From: Ruminococcaceae bacterium UBA1244
GTDB taxonomy: Bacteria; Bacillota; Clostridia; Oscillospirales; Acutalibacteraceae
Assembly: GCA_002308635.1 (NCBI GenBank)
Contig: DBWG01000056.1
Coordinates: forward strand, 1-19,438
Length of the DNA: 19,438 bases
Reading direction: 5' to 3'
Position numbers and translations under genes: made by a program
In this document: in pieces, positions 13,318 to 19,438 of the stretch
How positions within the stretch are numbered: the first letter of the stretch is position 1
Layout of the letters: each line of letters begins with the position of its first letter
The notes under the pieces: model-generated
The model's input: the letters and a program-made list of their open reading frames with translations, nothing else
Database searches by the model: none
Told to the model about the DNA's origin: nothing

Positions 13318-14268
13318 ATGGACAAAAAGGCTTGCGCTCTGATACTCGCAGGCGGCGAAGGAAAAAGAATGAAGTCGGACCGTCCGAAGGTGCTTTCCGA
13401 GGTGCTTTTCAAGCCGCTCATCCGCTGGGTGATAGATGCCGTAAAGGAGGCGGGTATCGAAGACATCTGTGTTGTGACCGGCAGTAAACGTGAATATGTT
13501 GAGGAATATCTCGGTACTCTGCCATTTGAAGTTGATACCGTTTTTCAGTCCCAAAGGCTCGGCACAGGCCATGCAGTTATGACTGCATCGGATTTCCTTA
13601 AAAAGAACAGCGGTCAAAAGGTGCTGATACTCAACGGCGATGCTCCGTTTATTTCGGCGGAGACCATACGCTCTGTCATAGACGCTTCCGAAAACAGCGT
13701 TTGCACAGTTGTTTCGGCTGAGGTAAAAGACCCCTTCGGATACGGAAGGATAGTCCGCAAGGAAGACGGCATATCTCTGAAAGCCATAGTTGAAGAAAAA
13801 GAGGCCGATGACGAAACAAAAAAGATCAGGGAAGTCAATTCCGGCGTTTACTGCTTTGATACCGATGCTCTCTGCTATGCTCTCTCAAAAATCACCCCAA
13901 GCGAAAAAACCGGTGAATACTATCTCACCGACACCATCGAGATACTCCAGACCGAAGGAAAAAGCGTTATCGCATTTCTTGCAGAAAACTCCGATTCCGT
14001 TCTCGGTGCAAATGACTGCGTTCAGCTTTCTCAGCTCAACGAAATAGCCCGCCGCCGCATCCTCGAAATGCACATGAAAAACGGCGTTAATATCCCCTGC
14101 ACGGACGGTGTCATCATCGGAACAGACGCTGTCATCGGTGCTAATACGGTGATCCTTCCATCAACTATAATAAGAGGAAAAACCAGGATCGGCTCATTCT
14201 GTGAGATCGGGCCTGCGGCAGTTCTCGAAAACGCTGTCGTTGAGGATAATTCCGTTATCAGGAAATAA
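13318..14268 (+). CDS. glmU: GlmU-like UDP-GlcNAc pyrophosphorylase lacking the acetyltransferase domain
   Basis: The N-terminal half matches GlmU, which makes UDP-GlcNAc from GlcNAc-1-phosphate and UTP for peptidoglycan. Visible motifs are LAGGEGKRMKSDRPKVL (10-26), QRLGTGHA (79-86), NGDAP with magnesium-binding Asp108, FGYGRI (140-145), IVEEKEA (157-163), VNSGVY (173-178), YYLTD (201-205) and GANDCVQLSQ (230-239). After a linker helix only the first few left-handed beta-helix turns remain (about 262-316). The protein stops at 316 residues, whereas full GlmU is about 455. The acetyltransferase active site is therefore absent. No continuation is found in any frame downstream; a terminator follows within 20 nt. 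ATG 13318 has AAGGAGG upstream. Position before prs is the conserved Firmicute glmU-prs order. GlcN-1-phosphate acetylation must come from elsewhere, or the enzyme uses another sugar phosphate. Confidence 0.85.
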   Translation: MDKKACALILAGGEGKRMKSDRPKVLSEVLFKPLIRWVIDAVKEAGIEDICVVTGSKREYVEEYLGTLPFEVDTVFQSQRLGTGHAVMTASDFLKKNSGQKVLILNGDAPFISAETIRSVIDASENSVCTVVSAEVKDPFGYGRIVRKEDGISLKAIVEEKEADDETKKIREVNSGVYCFDTDALCYALSKITPSEKTGEYYLTDTIEILQTEGKSVIAFLAENSDSVLGANDCVQLSQLNEIARRRILEMHMKNGVNIPCTDGVIIGTDAVIGANTVILPSTIIRGKTRIGSFCEIGPAAVLENAVVEDNSVIRK

Positions 14269-14286
14269 TATCCCTGTTTTCCATCC

Positions 14287-14330
14287 TTGCCCCATACTTT
14301 GCCGCAGCGGACAGTATGGGGCAATTTTTT
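14287..14330 (+). terminator. Intrinsic terminator of the GlmU-like gene
   Basis: TTGCCCCATACT (14287-14298) pairs perfectly with AGTATGGGGCAA (14313-14324), a 12-bp stem whose loop has its own small CCG/CGG pair, then six T. It separates this gene from prs. Confidence 0.92.
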
Positions 14331-14426
14331 ATTTGTGCATAATAAATCATAATCCGCTGAAAAAAGACATTTTTTACATAAAAGATACAATTATTTTGTT
14401 TTGCGGTTTCATTCCTGCTTAACTGC

Positions 14427-14455
14427 TTGATTTTTCTTCCAAATCGTATTAAAAT
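14427..14455 (+). promoter_or_regulatory. Predicted promoter of prs
   Basis: TTGATT (14427-14432), 17 nt, TAAAAT (14450-14455). The leader of about 57 nt contains a short ACCG/CGGT hairpin (near 14478-14492) but no recognised riboswitch. Confidence 0.62.
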
Positions 14456-14519
14456 GAGTGTATGTATTTTTAAAGAAACCGGAAAAATCGGTAAAATCAA
14501 AAATGGGGAGACGAGTTAA

Positions 14520-15479
14520 ATGAACTTTCACGGCAAGGATATCAAAATCTTTACCTGTAATTCCAACAGACCTGTTGCACAGCAGATCGCTGCCTGTCTT
14601 GGCATCCCGGTAGGCAAATCCGAGGTTACCTGCTTCAGCGACGGCGAGATCGCAGTTTCGCTTCACGAATCAGTAAGAGGATCAGAGTGCTTTATCGTGC
14701 AGTCCACCTGTGCACCTGTCAACGACAACCTTATGGAGCTGCTTATCATGATCGACGCTATGAAACGTGCTTCAGCAGCAAGCATCACCGCAGTTATCCC
14801 TTATCTCGGATATGCACGTCAGGACAGAAAAGCTAAGGCAAGAGATCCGATCTCTGCAAAGTTAGTTGCAGACCTCATCACTACCGCAGGCGCTGACCGT
14901 GTTCTTACAATGGACCTTCATGCTGCACAGATACAGGGCTTCTTCAATATTCCCGTTGACCACCTTGTCGGCGCTCCTATCCTTGCAAGCTACTTCAAAA
15001 AGAAGATCGGTGAAGATACAGAAGACTATGTTGTAGTTTCTCCCGACCTCGGCTCAGTCACAAGAGCAAGAAACTTTGCTACACGTCTCGGCTGCCCGAT
15101 CGCTATCATCGACAAGAGACGCCAGAGAGCAAATGTCTCTGAGGTAATGAACATCATCGGTGAAGTAAAGGGCAAGAAGGTAATACTTGTTGACGATATG
15201 ATCGACACGGCAGGCACACTCTGCAACGCTGCTCAGGCTGTTGTTGAAAGAGGCGGCGCTACTGAGGTATATGCCGGCGCTACTCATGCCGTTCTTTCAG
15301 GTCCTGCTATCGAAAGAATAAAGAACAGCGTTATCAAGGAAGTAATCCTTCTTGACACCATCAACATTCCTGAGGATAAATATCTCGACAAGTTCACAAC
15401 TCTCCCCGTTGCTCCGGTATTTGCTGAGGCTATCGAGAGAATTTATGAGGACAAACCCGTTTCTTCCATCAGCATCTGA
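14520..15479 (+). CDS. prs: Ribose-phosphate pyrophosphokinase (PRPP synthetase)
   Basis: Makes phosphoribosyl pyrophosphate from ribose 5-phosphate and ATP for purine, pyrimidine, His and Trp synthesis; cytoplasmic hexamer of the class I type. The 319 residues are the usual length. Visible motifs are CFSDGEI (38-44), the ATP site GYARQDRKAKARDP (97-110), DLHAAQIQGFF (132-142), SPDLGSVTRAR (174-184), the flexible loop KRRQ (199-202) and the PRPP-binding VILVDDMIDTAGT (221-233). ATG 14520 has GGGGAG 10-15 nt upstream. It is preceded by the GlmU-like gene as in Bacillus, but here a terminator and a new promoter intervene, so it is transcribed on its own. Confidence 0.97.
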   Translation: MNFHGKDIKIFTCNSNRPVAQQIAACLGIPVGKSEVTCFSDGEIAVSLHESVRGSECFIVQSTCAPVNDNLMELLIMIDAMKRASAASITAVIPYLGYARQDRKAKARDPISAKLVADLITTAGADRVLTMDLHAAQIQGFFNIPVDHLVGAPILASYFKKKIGEDTEDYVVVSPDLGSVTRARNFATRLGCPIAIIDKRRQRANVSEVMNIIGEVKGKKVILVDDMIDTAGTLCNAAQAVVERGGATEVYAGATHAVLSGPAIERIKNSVIKEVILLDTINIPEDKYLDKFTTLPVAPVFAEAIERIYEDKPVSSISI

Positions 15480-15498
15480 TGATCACAGAACATACAAG

Positions 15499-15528
15499 GC
15501 TCCCGACTTTGACAGCCGGGAGCTTTTT
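15499..15528 (+). terminator. Intrinsic terminator of prs
   Basis: GCTCCCG (15499-15505) pairs with CGGGAGC (15517-15523), with a further CT/AG pair inside after a mismatch, then five T (15524-15528). Confidence 0.9.
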
Positions 15529-15529
15529 G

Positions 15530-15558
15530 TTGACAAAACACATACAGACAATTATAAT
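15530..15558 (+). promoter_or_regulatory. Consensus sigma-A promoter of galE
   Basis: TTGACA (15530-15535), 17 nt, TATAAT (15553-15558): both hexamers are perfect consensus with ideal spacing. It begins 2 nt after the last T of the prs terminator. Confidence 0.92.
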
Positions 15559-15596
15559 AGATACATAAAATCTTTCATTAAAAAGGAGATATTGCA

Positions 15597-16607
15597 ATGA
15601 CGATACTTGTTACAGGCGGAGCCGGATATATCGGCAGCCACACTTGCGTTGAACTTCTTAATGCAGGCTATGACGTTGTTTGCGTTGACAACTACTATAA
15701 CAGCGTGCCTGAGGTGCTTAACAGGGTAGAAAAGATCACCGGAAAGACAATAAAAAAATACGAATGTGACATACGTGACAGAGAAGGCCTCGAAAAGGTC
15801 TTTGCCGAAAACAGCGTTGACGCTGTAATACACTTCGCCGGACTGAAGGCCGTCGGTGAATCATCAAAGCTCCCGCTGCTCTATTATGAAAACAATATCT
15901 CCGGCAGCGTCGTTCTTTTTGAAACTATGGAAAAATCCGGCTGCAAAAAGATAGTTTTCAGCTCATCCGCTACCGTCTACGGAAACAACCCCATCCCCTA
16001 CAAAGAGGATATGATAACCGGAGATGTAAGCAACCCGTATGGAAGAACAAAGCATTTTATTGAACAGATACTCGGCGATGTCTACAGGGCAGACAGCGAA
16101 TGGAGCATCTCTCTCCTGCGCTATTTCAACCCCATCGGCGCTCACGAAAGCGGTCTTATCGGTGAGGACCCCAACGGCATACCAAACAACCTTATGCCCT
16201 ATATCGCAAGAGTCGCTATCGGCAGACTGCCTCAGCTTACCGTTTTCGGCGGCGACTATGACACCAAGGACGGCACCTGCATCCGTGACTACATCCACGT
16301 TGTCGATCTTGCAAAAGCTCATCTCTGTGCCGTTGCAAAGATCCTTGACACTACCGGCATCGAAGCCTACAACATCGGAAACGGCGTCGGCTACAGCGTT
16401 CTTGATATCGTACACGCCTTTGAAAAGGCAAGCGGAAAGAAGCTCAATTACGTCATCGGCGACAGACGTGCCGGCGATCTCCCCGCTTTCTATGCCGATG
16501 CCACAAAAGCAAATACCGAACTCGGCTGGAAGGCTGCATACGGTATCGACAAGATGTGCGCCGACACATGGAACTTCCAGACAAAAAATCCCGACGGCAT
16601 AAAATAA
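15597..16607 (+). CDS. galE: UDP-glucose 4-epimerase
   Basis: Interconverts UDP-glucose and UDP-galactose (possibly also the N-acetyl forms) for galactose use and cell-surface sugars; cytoplasmic extended short-chain dehydrogenase of 336 residues, the standard size. Visible features are the NAD-binding GGAGYIGSH (7-15), Asp31 after the second strand, IHFAGLKAVGES (78-89), catalytic Ser124 in FSSSATVYG, the YxxxK pair Tyr148/Lys152 in NPYGRTK, LLRYFNPIGAHESGLIGEDP (173-192) and CIRDYIHVVDLA. AAAGGAGATATTGCA precedes ATG 15597. It is driven by a perfect consensus promoter. No gal kinase or uridylyltransferase gene is adjacent, so a biosynthetic role is as likely as Leloir catabolism. Confidence 0.95.
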   Translation: MTILVTGGAGYIGSHTCVELLNAGYDVVCVDNYYNSVPEVLNRVEKITGKTIKKYECDIRDREGLEKVFAENSVDAVIHFAGLKAVGESSKLPLLYYENNISGSVVLFETMEKSGCKKIVFSSSATVYGNNPIPYKEDMITGDVSNPYGRTKHFIEQILGDVYRADSEWSISLLRYFNPIGAHESGLIGEDPNGIPNNLMPYIARVAIGRLPQLTVFGGDYDTKDGTCIRDYIHVVDLAKAHLCAVAKILDTTGIEAYNIGNGVGYSVLDIVHAFEKASGKKLNYVIGDRRAGDLPAFYADATKANTELGWKAAYGIDKMCADTWNFQTKNPDGIK

Positions 16608-16620
16608 TACTATAATTCAG

Positions 16621-16652
16621 ACACTGCGGTTTTGTTATATAAACTGCAGTGT
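16621..16652 (+). terminator. Stem-loop after galE, possible weak terminator
   Basis: ACACTGCGGTT (16621-16631) pairs with AACTGCAGTGT (16642-16652) over 11 positions with one G-T; the loop is 10 nt. The following stretch is T-rich but broken (TTGCTGTGTTTG), so termination may be partial and the lipoprotein gene could be reached by galE readthrough. A TATAAT at 16611-16616 lacks a good -35. Confidence 0.5.
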
Positions 16653-16693
16653 TTGCTGTGTTTGTGATATTTTGAAATTGCAGGAGAAAAAAT

Positions 16694-17869
16694 ATGTTCC
16701 GAAAAATAATATCAATTGCCGCATTACTCACAGTTTCGTCTCTGACACTGTCAGCCTGCGGAGAAAACAGCAGTTCCAATGAAAAAAGCAGTATTCCGGT
16801 AACTGTTTCCGAAACAGAAACAGTCGTGCCGGATGAAAGCACAGAAGAATCTTTTTTAGTTCCGGAGGTTTCCGAGCCGTCTGTTGAGGAAAAGTCAGAA
16901 CCTGTCTCAAAACCGTCTGTTCAGGAAACATCAAAAACAAGCTCCCGTCCTTCAAAAGAAGAGTCCTCAGAAACAGATTTCATTGACGTTACGGGAATAA
17001 AAATGAACGCCGAAAACGTAACTCTCGCTGTCGGGAAGAAATTCAGACTTTTCTGTACGATCACTCCGGACAATGCGACCGATCCGAAATACCTCTGGCA
17101 CATCGCCGGAACAGATATTATCGACCTCCAACCCAACGGTACAGTGACCGGAAAAGCTGTCGGCACTGCAACAGTAACTGCCGAAACATATAACGGTCTG
17201 AAATATGTCACCACCTTTACTGTGACCGAAGCACCTCCTCCGCCTGAAATAACCGGAATTGAAGTTTCTGCGGACTGGTTCGACGATGCCGTTTTTGTCG
17301 GCGACAGCGTTACAAATGCACTGTATAACTTTGCGGACGAAAGCTGGCTTGGAGATGCGGAATTCATCCCGTCAGTCGGTATCGGCTATCACACCGCACT
17401 CTGGGATATAGATGCAGACAAGAACCTCCATCCTACATACTACGGCAAAAAAATGCTGATGGAAGACGCTATTGCCGCCTCCGGCAAAAACAAGCTTTTT
17501 GTGATGATGGGCATGAACGATTTTTCATGGTCCATCGACAGCACGGAACAAGCCATGCGTGAATTCATTCAGCGTGTCGAGCAGAAATGTCCGGGAATAA
17601 AGATTTACATTCAATCCGTCACTCCGCTGATATCTTCTATCAGGAGAAACGATGATCTCAACAACACTAACATAGCGTTATTAAACGATAGGATCAAAAA
17701 TTTCTGTCTTGAACAGGGCTATGTATATGTTGACGTTGCTTCGGCAGTCGAGGACGGAAACGGCAATCTCCGTGACGAGCTTTGCTACGACCCGAACTAT
17801 ATGGGGCTTCACCCTAACAAAGCCGGATGCAGGATATGGATAGATTATCTTAAAACTCATGTACAATAA
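16694..17869 (+). CDS. Secreted lipoprotein with Big_2-like domain and SGNH/GDSL hydrolase domain
   Basis: Probable cell-surface esterase or deacetylase; substrate unknown. A type II signal peptide (residues 1-21, lipobox LSAC with lipidated Cys22) leads to a disordered Ser/Glu/Pro linker (about 23-95). A bacterial Ig-like (Big_2) domain follows at about 97-178 (DVTGIKMNAENVTLAVGKK ... GTVTGKAVGTATVTAET). The C-terminal SGNH hydrolase (about 190-391) has the serine in FVGDSVT (Ser205), the block III asparagine in GMND (Asn275) and histidine in GLHPN (His373). The residue three before that histidine, usually aspartate (DxxH), is Met370, so the triad may be a Ser-His dyad or use Asp366. ATG 16694 has CAGGAG upstream. 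Related ruminococcal surface proteins act on wall or polysaccharide acyl groups; that is inference only. Confidence 0.87.
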   Translation: MFRKIISIAALLTVSSLTLSACGENSSSNEKSSIPVTVSETETVVPDESTEESFLVPEVSEPSVEEKSEPVSKPSVQETSKTSSRPSKEESSETDFIDVTGIKMNAENVTLAVGKKFRLFCTITPDNATDPKYLWHIAGTDIIDLQPNGTVTGKAVGTATVTAETYNGLKYVTTFTVTEAPPPPEITGIEVSADWFDDAVFVGDSVTNALYNFADESWLGDAEFIPSVGIGYHTALWDIDADKNLHPTYYGKKMLMEDAIAASGKNKLFVMMGMNDFSWSIDSTEQAMREFIQRVEQKCPGIKIYIQSVTPLISSIRRNDDLNNTNIALLNDRIKNFCLEQGYVYVDVASAVEDGNGNLRDELCYDPNYMGLHPNKAGCRIWIDYLKTHVQ

Positions 17870-17873
17870 TACA

Positions 17874-17919
17874 AGCCGCCTTTCGCTTATCTTATCAAGC
17901 GAAAGGCGGCTGTTTTTTT
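17874..17919 (+). terminator. Strong terminator of the SGNH lipoprotein gene, shared with convergent aguB
   Basis: AGCCGCCTTTCGCTT (17874-17888) pairs perfectly with AAGCGAAAGGCGGCT (17897-17911), a 15-bp stem, then G and seven T (17913-17919). The last T is part of the aguB stop codon. The tail in the minus direction is T-poor, so it mainly serves the plus strand. Confidence 0.93.
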
Positions 17920-18800
17920 CAAAATTTTCCGGTTATCGGCTTATAATGCTCAGGACGGCGGTCACGGAAAAGTCCCCAGTCCATACGAAGCTCATAAGCG
18001 GCTTCAATATCTATCTCCGCACTGATGACACATTCACTGGTGCGGTCTGCGGATGCAATGATCTCGCCTGTCTCATCCGTTATAAATGACGAACCATAAA
18101 AGCAAAGGCTCGATTTTTGGTTATTGTTCTCCGGAAAAGGTACTACCGTTTCTGTGCCGATCCTGTTGGCTGCGATCACAGGAAGTATATTTGATGCGGC
18201 GTGTCCCTGCATACACCTTCTCCAGTGAGGCATACTGTCAACGTCAAGTATCGGCTCTGAACCGATAGCCGTCGGATAGAGCAGCATATCCGCTCCCATG
18301 AGCGCCATACACCTTGCGCTCTCAGGGAACCACTGGTCCCAGCATATCCCGACTCCGATATTGCCGAAACGTGTTTTCCAGACTTTAAATCCCGTATCTC
18401 CGGGTGTGAAATAGAATTTTTCCTGATAGAACTGGTCATCAGGAATATGTGTCTTTCTGTAAACGCCCAGAACGGAACCATCAGCGTCTATCATTGCGAC
18501 TGAATTGTATGTATTGTTCCCGTCACGCTCAAAAAAGCTGACCGGAATAACAACTCCAAGCAGCTTTGCAACGTCCCTGAAACGGCGTACCGCAAGGTCT
18601 TCGTCCACGGTTTTTGCAAGCTTATAGTAGAGATAGTTCTTTTCCTGACAGAAATACTTTGTTTCAAAAAGCTCAGGGAGAAGTATCACATTTGCGCCCT
18701 CTCCGGCAGCCTTTCTTACAAGATACTCCGCCTTGAAAATATTGTCCTCTGCCTGACAGCCCATCGACATCTGAACTGCGGCAACCTTTACTTTTTTCAT
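17919..18800 (-). CDS. aguB: N-carbamoylputrescine amidase
   Basis: Hydrolyses N-carbamoylputrescine to putrescine, CO2 and ammonia, the last step of the agmatine route to polyamines; cytoplasmic nitrilase-superfamily enzyme of 293 residues, the usual length. The Glu-Lys-Cys triad is visible as Glu43 in LLPELFETKYFCQ, Lys116 in YRKTHIPD and Cys153 in GICWDQWFPE. The FCQ and KTHIPDDQFYQEKFYFTPGD stretches are typical of AguB rather than of general nitrilases. The C-terminal DWGLFRDRRPEHYKPI is also family-specific. ATG 18800 has AGGAGGAT upstream, inside the aguA 3' end; the gap to the aguA stop is 2 nt, indicating tight coexpression. Confidence 0.95.
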   Translation of the reverse strand: MKKVKVAAVQMSMGCQAEDNIFKAEYLVRKAAGEGANVILLPELFETKYFCQEKNYLYYKLAKTVDEDLAVRRFRDVAKLLGVVIPVSFFERDGNNTYNSVAMIDADGSVLGVYRKTHIPDDQFYQEKFYFTPGDTGFKVWKTRFGNIGVGICWDQWFPESARCMALMGADMLLYPTAIGSEPILDVDSMPHWRRCMQGHAASNILPVIAANRIGTETVVPFPENNNQKSSLCFYGSSFITDETGEIIASADRTSECVISAEIDIEAAYELRMDWGLFRDRRPEHYKPITGKF

Positions 18801-18802
18801 TT

Positions 18803-19438
18803 TTATCCTCCTGTTCTGAATCTGTCGGATGCGGGTATCTGCTGAGTGATGCAGTGGATATTTCCGCCGCCGATAAGTATGTCACGGGCATAAACTCCGG
18901 CAACACTTCTTGTCGGAAAAAGCCCCTGAAGTATTTCAACGGCTTTTTTGTCGTTTTCGTCCCCGAACTGCGGAACAACAACATGGCCGTTTGAGATATA
19001 GAAATTCACATAAGATGCCGCAAGCCTTTCGCCGGGTATACGGGTCGGTTCGCCGTTCATATCGTCAAGACCGTCACATTCCTCCGCTGTTATCGTGACA
19101 GGCTTCGGCAGCGGAAGCTTGTGTACCTTTATTTTTCTGCCCTTTGCGTCTGTGGAAGCTTCAAGAACATCGAGACATCTTTTTGACATTTCATACTGCG
19201 GGTCGTTTTTGTCGTCCGTCCATGCAAGAACAACTTCTCCGGGCGATGTGAACGCACAGATATTATCAACGTGTTCGTTAGTCTCATCGTTATATATCCC
19301 GCACGGCAGCCATATCACCTTTTCAGCCCCAAGATTTTCTTTAAGACGTTCCTCGATATCCTGCTTTGTAAGATCAGGATTGCGTCCGCCGCTCAGAAGG
19401 CAGGCCTCTGTCGTAAGAATAGTACCTTCACCGTCGGA
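18803..19438 (-). CDS. aguA: Agmatine deiminase, C-terminal part (cut by window edge)
   Basis: Converts agmatine to N-carbamoylputrescine and ammonia; guanidine-modifying (pentein) fold, cytoplasmic. The C-terminal 211 residues are visible, open at 19438. Motifs are the segment starting SDGEGTILTTEACLLSGGRNP, the catalytic-histidine region IYNDETNEHVDN, and the catalytic cysteine in GGGNIHCITQQIPA close to the C-terminus. The reading frame runs uninterrupted to the window edge, so the methionine at 19318 is internal and not the start. It lies 2 nt upstream of aguB; together they form the two-step agmatine-to-putrescine pathway. An arginine decarboxylase upstream would be expected but is outside the window. 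Confidence 0.95.
   Translation of the reverse strand, partial: SDGEGTILTTEACLLSGGRNPDLTKQDIEERLKENLGAEKVIWLPCGIYNDETNEHVDNICAFTSPGEVVLAWTDDKNDPQYEMSKRCLDVLEASTDAKGRKIKVHKLPLPKPVTITAEECDGLDDMNGEPTRIPGERLAASYVNFYISNGHVVVPQFGDENDKKAVEILQGLFPTRSVAGVYARDILIGGGNIHCITQQIPASDRFRTGG

Noticed and set aside
14269..14345. Frameshift hypothesis for the short GlmU
   Set aside because: No hexapeptide-repeat coding is present in any frame after the stop; the region is a terminator hairpin.
15963..16415. Long open frame antisense to galE, and similar ones opposite proS, ackA and prs
   Set aside because: They mirror codon periodicity of the real genes, lack ribosome sites and show no recognisable domains.

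Overview
The window looks like ordinary chromosome from an anaerobic, fermentative Firmicute of the Ruminococcus / Oscillospiraceae type. This is an inference. It rests on moderate-GC coding sequence, AT-rich spacers with Bacillus-like sigma-A promoters (TTGACA-17-TATAAT), strong GGAGG ribosome sites, an archaeal-type prolyl-tRNA synthetase, a two-subunit iron-sulfur fumarase next to acetate kinase (mixed-acid fermentation), and a cell-surface lipoprotein with an SGNH hydrolase domain. No rRNA, tRNA, IS element, phage gene or CRISPR array is visible.

Left part (1-5105). A minus-strand aromatic amino-acid operon runs aroE > aroK > DAHP synthase; the last gene is cut by the left edge. A divergent spacer separates it from acpP (acyl carrier protein). 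Next comes proS with its own promoter, then convergent tmcAL (tRNA-Met cytidine acetate ligase), the two sharing a long hairpin. Middle part (5106-8944). ackA diverges from tmcAL with back-to-back promoters. ackA converges on a minus-strand operon fumA > fumB > zinc-ribbon membrane protein of unknown function.

Right-centre (8945-13126). A BlaI/BlaR-type pair is on the minus strand: a small winged-helix repressor translationally coupled to a 1225-residue M56 metalloprotease receptor. Its promoter carries two near-identical inverted TACATnATGTA operators. The receptor does not end in a penicillin-binding sensor. It has a long extracytoplasmic part finishing in a tandem array of about 105-residue repeats. 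This is the most unusual item in the window.

Right part (13127-19438). A short GlmU-like uridylyltransferase lacking the acetyltransferase domain, prs (PRPP synthetase), galE (UDP-glucose 4-epimerase) and a lipoprotein with Big_2-like and SGNH domains lie in a row on the plus strand. Most have their own promoter and terminator. The window closes with minus-strand aguA > aguB (agmatine to putrescine); aguA is cut by the right edge.

Most genes are core metabolism: aromatic precursors, PRPP, UDP-sugars, lipid carrier, acetate and C4-dicarboxylate fermentation, and polyamines. The accessory features that merit attention are the BlaI/BlaR-like repeat receptor, the shortened GlmU, the SGNH lipoprotein with a non-standard catalytic block, the zinc-ribbon membrane protein, and the structured divergent spacer between aroE and acpP.
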